Shown: positions 1 through 7,963, counted from the stretch's first letter. The stretch is DNA of 38,099 bases from JAEZVV01 sp036652035 (GCA_036652035.1 JAVVWR010000026.1:1-38099), one strand, 5' to 3'. Notes: generated by a model from the sequence alone, not told the origin. Translations and numbers: made by a program.

Positions 1-1
1 C

Positions 2-184
2 GCTGCCCTCGCCGTTGCCTATCTGCTGTTGAAAAACATGAGCGAGGAAGGGATCGAGATTGCCGCTCCCGGCAGTTGCCAACGCGGCCGCTGTGGCCCG
101 CAATGCAAACCGCCCGCCGAGCCCGATGAAGACCTTGCGCCGCAAGCCGCAACGGCCAGCGAACGCAGCGAACCCAGGACCTGA
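2..184 (+). CDS. C-terminal end of an unrecognised membrane protein (5' partial)
   Basis: An open frame runs in from the left edge and stops at TGA 182-184. The 60 visible residues begin with a hydrophobic stretch (AALAVAYLLL), probably the last membrane helix. A short charged segment and a cysteine cluster follow (CQRGRCGPQC), then an acidic and Ala/Pro/Glu-rich tail. I do not recognise the family. It converges on the first BMP receptor gene, whose terminator lies at 274-300. The reading frame and codon bias look genuine, but identification needs the sequence to the left. Confidence 0.45.
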   Translation, partial: AALAVAYLLLKNMSEEGIEIAAPGSCQRGRCGPQCKPPAEPDEDLAPQAATASERSEPRT

Positions 185-273
185 AGAACGCCATGGCAGC
201 GCTCCCCGGCATTTGAAGCTCGGGCGCCGCAGGGGGCGGCCTTGAACCAGTCCCGCCCCCCTATCTTGAGGTG

Positions 274-300
274 GAAAAAGAAGGGCGCCCGCAGGCGCCC
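274..300 (-). terminator. Rho-independent terminator of BMP receptor 1
   Basis: The stem GGGCGCC (283-289) pairs with GGCGCCC (294-300) around a four-base loop. Read on the minus strand the hairpin is followed by a T-rich run (CTTCTTTTTCC). It lies 33 bases after the stop of the receptor gene. Confidence 0.8.
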
Positions 301-332
301 TTGAATCGTCGCGGAACGCAGTCCCGCTTAAA

Positions 333-1463
333 TCACTTCCCGCTCGGAACCTTGCCGACCACGCCCTGAACGTAGTAGTTCATGGTGTTCAACTGCTCGT
401 CGGTGGCCTTGACGTCCTTGGCCAGGACTTCCTTGCCTTCGTTGTCCTTGAGCGGACCCGTGAAGGGCTGGAAGTTGCCGGCGCGCATGTCGGCTTCGAC
501 CTTCTTCATGGCCTCGACCGCATCCTTGCCGAGCACGGCTTCGTTGACGCCTTCAAGCTTGATCATGCCTTCCTTGACGCCGCCCCAGACCGGCTTGACT
601 TCCCACTTGCCGTCCATGACTTGCTGGGCGCGGTCGATGTAGTACTGGTCCCAGTGGTGGGTGACGGCGGCGATCTGCGCCTTCGGGCCGAACTTGGCCA
701 TGTCGCTGTGGTAGGCCACCGCGAGCTTGCCTTTTTCCTCGGCGGTGGCGACCACCGCGGTCGAGTCGGTGTGGTGGGTCAAGACGTCGGCGCCCTGGCC
801 GATCAAGGTATTGGCCGCATCACGCTCCTTGCCCGGGTCGTACCAGCTGTTGGCCCACACCACCTTGACCTGGGCCTTGGGGTTGACCGCGCGCGCGCCC
901 ATCGTGAAGGCATTGATGCCTTGCAGGACCTCGGGGATCGGGAAAGCCGCCACGTAGCCCAGGGTGTTGGTCTTGGTCGCCTTGCCCGCCAGCATGCCGG
1001 CGAGGTAGCGGCCTTCGTAGAAGCGGGCGTTGTAGTTGTTGACGTTCTTGCCGTTCTTGTAGCCGGTGGCGTGTTCGAACTTCACGCCGGAGAACTCTTC
1101 GGCCACCTTGAGGGTCGGGTTCATGAAACCGAAGCTGGTCGTGAAGATCAGTTGATTGCCTTGCTGGGCGAGGTCGCGGATCACGCGCTCGGCGTCAGCG
1201 CCTTCAGGAACGTTCTCAACGAAAGTGGTCTTGACCTTGTCGCCGAACTTGGTTTCCAGAGCCTTGCGCGCGATGTCGTGCTGGGTGGTCCAGCCGGCGT
1301 CGCCGATCGGACTGACATAGACGAAGCCGACCTTGAGCGGCTCGGCCTGGGCCACCGGCGCAGTGGCGGGAGCGGGGGCCGGCACGGGTTCGGGCTTCTT
1401 GCCACAAGCCACAGCCAGAATGGCCACGGCCGCGACCGACATCAGTCTGACGGGGAAACGCAT
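333..1463 (-). CDS. BMP-family ABC transporter substrate-binding lipoprotein, paralogue 1
   Basis: This 376-residue protein is the periplasmic receptor of a nucleoside/purine-type ABC importer (BMP/PnrA/Med family). A lipoprotein signal peptide ends in the lipobox LAVAC with Cys20. An Ala/Pro linker follows, then the receptor fold from about residue 43 (VGFVYVSPIGDAGWT) to the C-terminal KVPSGK. Conserved signatures are FTTSFGFMNP (107-116), FYEGRYLAGM (148-157) and FPIPEVLQGINAF (174-186). Residues near 229-234 (THHTDS) and 252-255 (HSDM) are probably close to the ligand and differ from the other two copies. It is the last gene of the importer block, with its own terminator and a possible -10 box (TAGAAT on the minus strand, 1512-1517). 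Binding of purines or nucleosides is inferred from family and neighbours. Confidence 0.9.
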   Translation of the reverse strand: MRFPVRLMSVAAVAILAVACGKKPEPVPAPAPATAPVAQAEPLKVGFVYVSPIGDAGWTTQHDIARKALETKFGDKVKTTFVENVPEGADAERVIRDLAQQGNQLIFTTSFGFMNPTLKVAEEFSGVKFEHATGYKNGKNVNNYNARFYEGRYLAGMLAGKATKTNTLGYVAAFPIPEVLQGINAFTMGARAVNPKAQVKVVWANSWYDPGKERDAANTLIGQGADVLTHHTDSTAVVATAEEKGKLAVAYHSDMAKFGPKAQIAAVTHHWDQYYIDRAQQVMDGKWEVKPVWGGVKEGMIKLEGVNEAVLGKDAVEAMKKVEADMRAGNFQPFTGPLKDNEGKEVLAKDVKATDEQLNTMNYYVQGVVGKVPSGK

Positions 1464-1633
1464 GGGGAAACTCTCCGGAAAGTGCGCCCGATCAAGGCGC
1501 GAAAAGCGCGAATTCTACTGGTTACCCCATCCCCAACGACCCTAATGAATCCGCGAATCTAGACATCGCCCTCGATCCCTCTTGCCTCGCCAGAAGGCAC
1601 TCTCCCTCTCGCTGCAAGCACCCCGAGCGCATC

Positions 1634-1661
1634 AAAAAGGGACGCTCGCGCGTCCCTTTTT
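1634..1661 (-). terminator. Terminator of BMP receptor 2, symmetric
   Basis: The stem GGGACGC (1639-1645) pairs with GCGTCCC (1650-1656) around a TCGC loop. It is flanked by five A on one side and five T on the other, so it could act in both directions. It lies 20 bases after the stop of the second receptor gene. Confidence 0.85.
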
Positions 1662-1680
1662 GAATCACCGTTGGCTGAAC

Positions 1681-2802
1681 TTACTTGCCGCTGGGAACCT
1701 TGCCCTGCACGCCTTCGACGTAATAGCTCATGTTGTTGAGCTGCTCGTCGGTGGCGACTTGGCCGGCGGCCAGGACTTCCTTGCCTTCATTGTTCTTGAG
1801 CGGGCCGGTGAAGGGATGGAAGCTGCCGTTGCGCAGTTCTTCTTCCTTCTTCTTCATCGCTTCGACCACGTCCTTGCCGACCTTGTCGCTGATGCCTTCG
1901 ATCTTGATGAAGCCGTCCTTGACGCCGCCCCAGACCGAACGCGAGCTCCACTTGCCGTCCATGACTTCCTGCGCGCGCTGGATGTAGAACTGGTCCCAAT
2001 GATGAGTGACCGCGGCGATCTGGTTCTTCGGCGCGAGCTTGCTCATGTTCGAGTGGTAGGCGATCACCGGCGTGCCCTTCTCTTCAGCGGCGGCGACCAC
2101 GGCGGTCGAGTCGGTGTGGTTGTGCAAAACATCGGCGCCCTGACCGATCAGGGTATTGGCCGCGTCGCGCTCCTTGCCCGGGTCGTACCAGCTGCTCGTC
2201 CACACCACCTTGACCTCGGCCTTGGGATTGACGGCGCGAGCGCCCAGCGTGAAGGCGTTGATGCCCTGGAGCACTTCCGGAATCGGGAAGGCGGCGACAT
2301 AGCCCAGCGTGTTCGACTGAGTGGTCTTGCCCGCGATCATGCCGGCGAGATAACGGCCTTCGTAGAAGCGGGCGTTGTAGTTGCCGGCGTTAGCCGCGGT
2401 CTTGTAGCCCGTGCCGTGCTCGAACTTCACCTCCGGGAACTCGGAGGCGACCTTGAGCGTCGGGTTCATGAAGGTGAACGAGGTCGTGAAGATCAGCTTG
2501 TGACCTTGCTGCGCCATGTCGCGGATCACGCGCTCGGCATCGGCCGCGTTGGCCACGTTCTCCACAAACGTCGTGCTGACCTTGTCGCCAAGCGAAGCCT
2601 GCATGGCCTTGCGCGCCATGTCGTGCTGCGCGGTCCAGCCGGCGTCGCCGATCGGGCTGACGTAAACGAAACCCACCTTCAGGGGATCGGCCTTGGCCGC
2701 GGCGGCGGGAGCCGGCGCGGGCGCGGCTTCTTCCTTCTTGCCGCAGCCGGCGGCGAGCAGCGCGGCGGTCGCGACAGCCAGGAGCTTGGCGCTCAATTGC
2801 AT
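1681..2802 (-). CDS. BMP-family ABC transporter substrate-binding lipoprotein, paralogue 2
   Basis: This 373-residue protein is a close paralogue of the receptors on both sides. The start at 2802 was chosen because it gives a complete lipoprotein signal (MQLSAKLLAVATAALLAAGC, lipobox LAAGC, Cys20) and has a GGAG ribosome site about 8 bases upstream; the frame stays open another 150 bases without coding character. The domain is the same as in paralogue 1 (VGFVYVSPIGDAGWT, FTTSFTFMNP, FYEGRYLAGM). The putative ligand loops read HNHTDS and HSNM, against THHTDS and HSDM in paralogue 1. A GC-rich hairpin and a possible -10 box upstream, and a terminator downstream, suggest a separate transcript. 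Confidence 0.9.
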   Translation of the reverse strand: MQLSAKLLAVATAALLAAGCGKKEEAAPAPAPAAAAKADPLKVGFVYVSPIGDAGWTAQHDMARKAMQASLGDKVSTTFVENVANAADAERVIRDMAQQGHKLIFTTSFTFMNPTLKVASEFPEVKFEHGTGYKTAANAGNYNARFYEGRYLAGMIAGKTTQSNTLGYVAAFPIPEVLQGINAFTLGARAVNPKAEVKVVWTSSWYDPGKERDAANTLIGQGADVLHNHTDSTAVVAAAEEKGTPVIAYHSNMSKLAPKNQIAAVTHHWDQFYIQRAQEVMDGKWSSRSVWGGVKDGFIKIEGISDKVGKDVVEAMKKKEEELRNGSFHPFTGPLKNNEGKEVLAAGQVATDEQLNNMSYYVEGVQGKVPSGK

Positions 2803-2822
2803 GCGAAATCTCCAAATGGAAA

Positions 2823-2840
2823 GCGCCGCGGTCGCGGCGC
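2823..2840 (-). other. GC-rich hairpin in the 5' leader of BMP receptor 2
   Basis: A perfect inverted repeat, GCGCCGCG-GT-CGCGGCGC, lies 20-38 bases upstream of the start codon and just ahead of the GGAG ribosome site. A possible -10 box (TAAAAT on the minus strand, 2852-2857) lies just upstream, which would put the hairpin at the very 5' end of the transcript. It could stabilise the mRNA. There is no T-run, so it is not a terminator. Confidence 0.5.
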
Positions 2841-2972
2841 CTGACGATCGGATTTTATGGGCGAGAGACTCGCTCAAACCGCCGATCTGGTGCAAACCAT
2901 CAGACGGCAAGTCAAGCTTTGCGGTGGGACTTCTTCCGGCGGCCGAGAGCATCGGACCGGCGGCGACGCCCC

Positions 2973-2998
2973 AAAAAAGGGGCGCCCGCAGGCGCCCC
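2973..2998 (-). terminator. Terminator of BMP receptor 3
   Basis: The stem GGGGCGCC (2979-2986) pairs with GGCGCCCC (2991-2998) around the loop CGCA. Six A precede it on the plus strand, which is a six-U run on the minus-strand transcript. The hairpin core is identical to that of the paralogue 1 terminator at 283-300. Confidence 0.85.
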
Positions 2999-3021
2999 TG
3001 TCCGCCACCAGCGCAAATCGC

Positions 3022-4155
3022 TTACTTGCCGCTCGGAACCTTGCCAGCGACGCCGTCGACGTAATAGTTCATGGCGTTCAACTGCTCGTCGGTCGCGACC
3101 TGGCCAGCGGCAAGGATTTCCTTGCCGTCGTTGGTCTTGATCGGGCCGGTAAACGGCTGGAAGGTGCCGGCGCGCATCTCGGCTTCCTTCTTCTTCATGG
3201 CCTCGACCACGGGCGCGGGAACCTCGGCGCTGATCGCTTCAAGTTCGATGAAGCCGTCCTTGACGCCGCCCCACACCGGCTTGACGTCCCACTGGCCGTC
3301 GATCACGGCCTGGGCGCGCTCGGTGTAGAACTTGTCCCAGTGGTGGGTCACCGCGGCGATCTGAGCCTTGGGGCCGACCTGGGCCATGCTCGAGTGATAG
3401 GCAATGACCTTCTTGCCCTTTTCCTCGGCCGCCGCGACCACGGCGGTCGAGTTGGTGTGATGGTGCAAAACATCGGCGCCCTGGCCGATCAAGGTATTGG
3501 CCGCGTCGCGTTCCTTGCCCGGGTCGTACCAGGCGTTGGCCCACACCACCTTGACCTGAACCTTGGGGTTGACCGCGCGAGCGCCCAGGGTGAAGGCGTT
3601 GATGCCTTGCAGAACTTCCGGAATCGGGAAGGCGGCGGCATAGCCCAGCACATGGGTCTTGGTCATCTTGCCCGCGATCATGCCGGCCAGATAACGACCT
3701 TCGTAGAAGCGGGCGTTGTAGGTGCTGAGGTTCTTGGCGGTCTTGTAGCCGGTGGCGTGCTCGAACTTGACGTCCGGAAACTCGTCGGCGACCTTGAGCG
3801 CGGAGTTCATGAAGCCAAACGAGGTGGCGACGATCAGCTTGTTGCCCTGCTGAGCGAGGTCGCGGATCACGCGCTCGGCGTCGGCGTTTTCGGGAACGTT
3901 CTCGACAAAGCTGGTCTTGACCTTGTCACCCAGGGTCTTTTCCATCGCCTGGCGCGCCATGTCGTGCTGCATGGTCCAGCCCGCGTCGCCGACCGGGCTC
4001 ACGTAGACAAAACCAACCTTGAGCGGCTCGGCCTTGGCCGCGGGTGCCGCCACAGGCGCCGGTGCCGGCGCGGGTTTGGCTTCTTCCTTTTTGCCGCAGG
4101 CGGCGGCGAGCACGGCAAGCGCCGCGACCGACAATAACTTCGCACTCAGATGCAT
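3022..4155 (-). CDS. BMP-family ABC transporter substrate-binding lipoprotein, paralogue 3
   Basis: This 377-residue receptor is the first of the three and lies closest to the permease genes. The start at 4155 gives the lipoprotein signal MHLSAKLLSVAALAVLAAAC (Cys20) with a GGAG ribosome site 8 bases upstream; the longer open frame overlaps the permease gene and is not coding. The mature domain (VGFVYVSPVGDAGWT, ATSFGFMNS, FYEGRYLAGM, FPIPEVLQGINAF) matches the other two copies. The ligand-loop segments read HHHTNS and HSSM, so Asp is replaced at both variable positions. It is 67 bases from the permease stop, with a hairpin between, so it is probably the receptor co-transcribed with the importer. 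Confidence 0.9.
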   Translation of the reverse strand: MHLSAKLLSVAALAVLAAACGKKEEAKPAPAPAPVAAPAAKAEPLKVGFVYVSPVGDAGWTMQHDMARQAMEKTLGDKVKTSFVENVPENADAERVIRDLAQQGNKLIVATSFGFMNSALKVADEFPDVKFEHATGYKTAKNLSTYNARFYEGRYLAGMIAGKMTKTHVLGYAAAFPIPEVLQGINAFTLGARAVNPKVQVKVVWANAWYDPGKERDAANTLIGQGADVLHHHTNSTAVVAAAEEKGKKVIAYHSSMAQVGPKAQIAAVTHHWDKFYTERAQAVIDGQWDVKPVWGGVKDGFIELEAISAEVPAPVVEAMKKKEAEMRAGTFQPFTGPIKTNDGKEILAAGQVATDEQLNAMNYYVDGVAGKVPSGK

Positions 4156-4180
4156 TAAAAACTCCAACTGCATTAATAAA

Positions 4181-4207
4181 AACAAGAAGGCGCGCTCGAG
4201 GCGCGCC
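4181..4207 (-). terminator. Intercistronic hairpin between permease and BMP receptor 3
   Basis: The stem GGCGCGC (4189-4195) pairs with GCGCGCC (4201-4207) around a five-base loop. On the minus strand it is followed by the imperfect T-rich run TTCTTGTTTTTATT. It looks like a weak or leaky terminator, or an mRNA-stabilising hairpin, between the channel genes and the receptor gene. Confidence 0.5.
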
Positions 4208-4222
4208 GTTAGACATTGGCGA

Positions 4223-5149
4223 TCAGGCGTTCGGATTGAAAGGTTTCCCCAGCGACGCCGGCATATTGAGCCGGATCCAGCGCGGGTTGCGCGAGATGAT
4301 CGCCAGCACCACGATGGTGGCGACATACGGGGTCATCGCAATCAACTGAGTGGCCACGGCCACGCCCATGCCTTGCAGGTAGAACTGCAGAATCGTCACG
4401 CCACCAAACAGATAGGCGCCGCCCAAGACCCGCAGCGGCCGCCAGGTGGCGAAAGTCACCAAGGCCAGAGCAATCCAGCCGCGGCCAGCGACCATGCCCT
4501 CGACCCACAGCGGCGTGTAGACGGTGGCCAGAAACGCCCCGGCCAGGCCCGAGCAGGCACCCGAGAACAGCAGGGCCGCAAGGCGAATTCCGCGTACCGA
4601 ATACCCCAAGGCATGAGCCGACTGCGGCGATTCACCCACCGCCCGCAACACCAGACCCGCGCGAGTGCGGAACAGGAACCACGCCACCGCACCCACCAGC
4701 ACGAAGGAGAAATACACCATCCAGTGCTGAGCAAAAAACGCGGGCCCCGCAAACGGCAGGTCGCGCAAGACCGGAATGCCGTCGCCCAGGCGTGCCGGCA
4801 GACTCAGACCCTGGTATTTCTGGCCAAGAAAGGCCGACAGGCCGGCGCCCAACAAAGCAAGCGCGAGGCCGGTGGCGTATTGATTGGTCAAAAGTCCGAG
4901 CGCAAACAACGCAAACAGCGCGGCAAGCGCCATGCCGATCAAAGCACCCGCACCAAAACCCAGCCAGTACTGACCCGTGGCGTGGACTACGACAAAGCCG
5001 GCCAGAGCGGCCATCAGCATGATTCCCTCGATCCCGAGGTTGATCACGCCCGAACGCTCGGCCACCAGGATGCCGATGGCCGCGAGCAGCAAGGGCGTGC
5101 CCGCGCTCATGGTGGTGGCAATCAGCGAAGCGAGTGCGGTTTCCATCAC
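4223..5149 (-). CDS. ABC transporter permease, nucleoside type (NupC/YufQ-like)
   Basis: This 308-residue, very hydrophobic inner-membrane protein belongs to the BPD_transp_2 permease family. The N-terminal motif SGVINLGIEGIMLMAALAGF is typical of the second permease of nucleoside ABC importers, and about eight to ten membrane segments can be seen. A conserved glycine/alanine-rich block (ARAGLVLRAVGESPQSA) is the likely ATPase-coupling loop. Its ATG overlaps the stop of the upstream permease by 4 bases (5146-5149), so the two are translationally coupled and probably form a heterodimeric channel. Substrate is inferred from family only. Confidence 0.9.
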   Translation of the reverse strand: MMETALASLIATTMSAGTPLLLAAIGILVAERSGVINLGIEGIMLMAALAGFVVVHATGQYWLGFGAGALIGMALAALFALFALGLLTNQYATGLALALLGAGLSAFLGQKYQGLSLPARLGDGIPVLRDLPFAGPAFFAQHWMVYFSFVLVGAVAWFLFRTRAGLVLRAVGESPQSAHALGYSVRGIRLAALLFSGACSGLAGAFLATVYTPLWVEGMVAGRGWIALALVTFATWRPLRVLGGAYLFGGVTILQFYLQGMGVAVATQLIAMTPYVATIVVLAIISRNPRWIRLNMPASLGKPFNPNA

Positions 5150-6264
5150 GCGGCCTCCGTCTTGCGCTGATGACTATTACGCTGGCTACTGCGCCCACTG
5201 AAGCCACGCCAGCGAACCTGATAGAGGATCAGCATGTCGCACGCGAGCAGGAAAAAGAGCAGCAAGCCCTGGTAGACGCCGGTCAGCGCCGACGGCACCC
5301 CCAGACGGGTCTGGGCCAGCTCGCCGCCGATGTAGAAAAGCGCCATCACGAAGGACGCGAGCACGATGCCCAGCGGATGGAGCCGGCCGACAAAGGCGAC
5401 GATGATCGCGGCAAAGCCATAGCCGGGGGAAATGGTGGGCGTGAGCTGACCCACCGGGCCGGTGGCTTCAACCCCGCCGGCGATGCCGGCCAGAGCGCCC
5501 GAGACCATCAGCGAGAACCACAGCAGCTTGCGCGAGGAAAAACCGCTGTAGCTTGCCGCCAACGGCGCCTGCCCCGAGACCCGCAGCTGAAAGCCGAGAA
5601 AGGTGCGGGTCAGCAGAATCCAGCCGCCCACCGCCGCCGCCAGAGCCAAAATCGCGCCGAGGTTAAGCCGCGTGCCCTCGAGAATGATGGGCATCCGCGC
5701 CACCGACTCGAACAGCTTGCTCTGCGGAAAGCCGAAACCCAGCGGGTCCTTGAGCGGCCCGTGAACCGCCCACGACAGGAGCAGCTGGGCCACGTAGACC
5801 AGCATCAGGCTGACCAGGATCTCGCTCGCGTGAAAGCGATCGCGCAGAAGCGCGGTGATCGCCGCCCAGGCCATGCCGCCCAGGGCGGAGGCCACCAGGA
5901 TCGCCACCAGGATCACCGGCGAAGCACCGCTGCTGGCCGTCAGTGCCACCGCGCCGCCAGCGATCGCGCCGACGATCAACTGGCCTTCGGCACCGATGTT
6001 CCAGACGTTGGCGCGAAAGCAGATCGCCAAGCCCACCGCGGTAAGAATCAGAGGCGTGGCCTTGAGGCCGACCTCGCTCAAGCCACGCACGCTCGAAATC
6101 GGCTCGACCAGGAAGACGTAAACCGCCGCGACCGGGTCCTTGCCCATCGCCGCAAACAACAGCAGGCCGGCGATCACGGTCAGGACAATCGCCGCCACCG
6201 GCGACAACCAGGCCATCAGCTGCGAGGGATGGGCGCGAGCCACAAGGTAGAGGGGCGATCTCAT
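5146..6264 (-). CDS. ABC transporter permease, nucleoside type (NupB/YufP-like)
   Basis: This 372-residue polytopic membrane protein pairs with the next permease. It begins with a short cytosolic segment and a first membrane helix (about residues 18-42). The family signature ICFRANVWNIGAEGQLIVGA is clear, and the likely coupling region is FQLRVSGQAPLAASYSGFS. The start codon overlaps the ATPase stop by 4 bases (6261-6264), and its own stop overlaps the next start, as expected of a tightly coupled transporter operon. The larger size compared with the second permease is normal for this member of the pair. Confidence 0.9.
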   Translation of the reverse strand: MRSPLYLVARAHPSQLMAWLSPVAAIVLTVIAGLLLFAAMGKDPVAAVYVFLVEPISSVRGLSEVGLKATPLILTAVGLAICFRANVWNIGAEGQLIVGAIAGGAVALTASSGASPVILVAILVASALGGMAWAAITALLRDRFHASEILVSLMLVYVAQLLLSWAVHGPLKDPLGFGFPQSKLFESVARMPIILEGTRLNLGAILALAAAVGGWILLTRTFLGFQLRVSGQAPLAASYSGFSSRKLLWFSLMVSGALAGIAGGVEATGPVGQLTPTISPGYGFAAIIVAFVGRLHPLGIVLASFVMALFYIGGELAQTRLGVPSALTGVYQGLLLFFLLACDMLILYQVRWRGFSGRSSQRNSHQRKTEAA

Positions 6265-7796
6265 GCGTCGAGCTCCGCGCGCAGTTCATCGTCGGCCGCG
6301 GCCGGGCCGCCCGGCCACAGACCTGCCATCCAGCGACCAATCTCGCCCACCGAGATGTCCTTCGCGGCCACCGCCGGCGACAAGTGACCGCGTGCCATCA
6401 CCATCAGCACGTCGGACAGCTCGAACAACTCATCGAGCTCTTCGGATACGACGATGATGGCGCAACCGGCGTCGCGCAAGGCGACCAGCGCGTTGCGGAT
6501 CACGGTGGCCGCGCCAACGTCGACACCCCAGGTCGGCTGGCTCACCAGCAGCACCCGCGGCGCGTTGTCGATCTCTCGACCGATGATGTATTTCTGAAGA
6601 TTGCCGCCCGAAAGACTGGCGGCGATGGCCTGCGGGCCGCCCGCCTTGACGCCGTAACGCGCAATCACCTGGCGCGCAAAGTCGACCGCCGCGCCGCGCT
6701 TGAGAAAACCGGCGCTATGAAGCGAATCGCCCGTGAGCAAGGCGTTGTCGGTGAGCGTCATCTCGGGCACGGCACCGTGGCCCAGGCGCTCCTCGGGAAC
6801 GTAACGCAGGCCGCGGGCGCGACGCTCGCGCGGGCCAAGGTGGCCGATCGGCTCGCCAAACAGAAACGCCGACTCGGGCAGGCCACGGGTTTCGCCCGCC
6901 AGCGCGCGCAGCAGTTGCGCCTGGCCGTTGCCGGAGATGCCGGCAATGCCGAGGATCTGACCGCGCCGCACTTCGAGCGCGATCTGGCGCAGCGGGCCTT
7001 GGCCACGCTCGTCGCCGTCATTGACAACGCCGACCGCGCGCAAGACCACCTCGCCGGGGGCGGTGGTGTGGCTGGCAATGCTGGGCGGCTCGTCGCCGAT
7101 CATCAGGCGCGCGAGGCTCGCTTCGCTCTCGCTGCGCGGATCGACGCTGGCGACCATGCGGCCGGCGCGCATCACGACGCAGCGGTGCGCCAGACGGCGA
7201 ATCTCGTCGAGCTTGTGGCTGATGAAGACAATGCTCACGCCTTCGCTCGCGAGCTGGCGCAAGGTCTCGAACAGGATGCCGACGGCTTGCGGCGTCAAGA
7301 CCGAGGTCGGCTCGTCGAGGATCAGAAGCTGGGGATTGGTGAGCAGGGCGCGCAGGATCTCGACCCGCTGGCGCTCGCCCATCGACAGTTCATGGACATA
7401 GCTCGCCGGGTCGATCGGCAGGCCGTAGCGGCCGGCCACCTCGCGCAGCTCGGCGTCGATGGCCGCAATTGAGCGTCCGCCGGGCAGGCCGAGCGCAACG
7501 TTTTCCGCCACGGTCAGCGTGTCGAACAGCGCGAAATGCTGGAACACCATGGCGATGCCGAGTTCGCGCGCATGTGCCGGGCTCTCGATCGACACCCGCT
7601 GGCCATCGAAGCGCATCTCGCCGGCATCGGGTTGGACCGTGCCGTAGATGATCTTCATCAGCGTGCTTTTACCGGCGCCGTTTTCGCCCAGGATGGCGAG
7701 AATCTCGCCCGGCATCACTTCGACCGAAACCGAGTCGTTGGCAACAACCGTGGGGTAGCGCTTGGTGATCTGGGAGAGGGCGAGTCGCGGCGTCAT
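6261..7796 (-). CDS. ABC transporter ATP-binding protein with two nucleotide-binding domains (NupA/YufO-like)
   Basis: This 511-residue cytosolic ATPase powers the importer. Domain 1 is complete: Walker A GENGAGKST (37-45), Q-loop near 86, signature LSMGE (137-141), Walker B LLILDEP (157-163) and switch His in FISHK. Domain 2 is degenerate at key positions, as usual in the sugar/nucleoside (RbsA-like) class: the Walker A site reads GISGNGQAQ with no Lys, and the Walker B region reads VLLVSQPTWGVD, with Gln where the catalytic Glu would be. Its signature LSGGNLQK (395-402) is intact. It is the first gene of the importer block and starts 39 bases after the mature end of tRNA-Ser(UGA). The ribosome site is weak. 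Confidence 0.93.
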   Translation of the reverse strand: MTPRLALSQITKRYPTVVANDSVSVEVMPGEILAILGENGAGKSTLMKIIYGTVQPDAGEMRFDGQRVSIESPAHARELGIAMVFQHFALFDTLTVAENVALGLPGGRSIAAIDAELREVAGRYGLPIDPASYVHELSMGERQRVEILRALLTNPQLLILDEPTSVLTPQAVGILFETLRQLASEGVSIVFISHKLDEIRRLAHRCVVMRAGRMVASVDPRSESEASLARLMIGDEPPSIASHTTAPGEVVLRAVGVVNDGDERGQGPLRQIALEVRRGQILGIAGISGNGQAQLLRALAGETRGLPESAFLFGEPIGHLGPRERRARGLRYVPEERLGHGAVPEMTLTDNALLTGDSLHSAGFLKRGAAVDFARQVIARYGVKAGGPQAIAASLSGGNLQKYIIGREIDNAPRVLLVSQPTWGVDVGAATVIRNALVALRDAGCAIIVVSEELDELFELSDVLMVMARGHLSPAVAAKDISVGEIGRWMAGLWPGGPAAADDELRAELDA

Positions 7797-7835
7797 CTCG
7801 AAGGTTCAGGGCTCGCTGGTTCGTGTTGCGAGAGG

Positions 7836-7923
7836 TGGCGGAAGAGGTGAGATTCGAACTCACGGACGGTTTCCCGTCGCCGGTTTTCAAGACCGGTGCA
7901 ATAGACCACTCTGCCACTCTTCC
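7836..7923 (-). tRNA. tRNA-Ser (anticodon UGA)
   Basis: The 88-base gene includes an encoded CCA (plus-strand TGG 7836-7838). On the minus strand the acceptor stem GGAAGAG pairs with CTCTTCC, the anticodon loop is CTTGAAA, the long variable arm typical of tRNA-Ser is CGACGGGAAACCGTCCG, and the T loop is TTCGAAT. It reads UCN codons, mainly UCA. Confidence 0.97.
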
Positions 7924-7945
7924 AACGGCGCCACTCAACGCGACC

Positions 7946-7963
7946 ACCCGAGATATCTCGGGT
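7946..7963. repeat. Perfect 18-bp palindrome in the tRNA-Ser(UGA) leader
   Basis: ACCCGAGATATCTCGGGT is fully self-complementary. It lies between the candidate promoter (7985-7990) and the 5' end of the tRNA (7923). There is no T-run on either strand, so it is not an ordinary terminator. It may be a protein-binding site or a structure in the pre-tRNA leader. Confidence 0.6.

Noticed and set aside
621..4137. Long plus-strand open frames across the BMP receptor genes (for example 621-1562, 1582-2844, 2857-4137)
   Set aside because: They are antisense shadows of high-GC genes. Their translations look alike only because the three receptor genes are paralogues, and they lack domains and ribosome sites.
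7669..7947. A minus-strand frame running through tRNA-Ser(UGA)
   Set aside because: The translation is the familiar artefact of a tRNA-Ser read as protein; the tRNA structure is complete.
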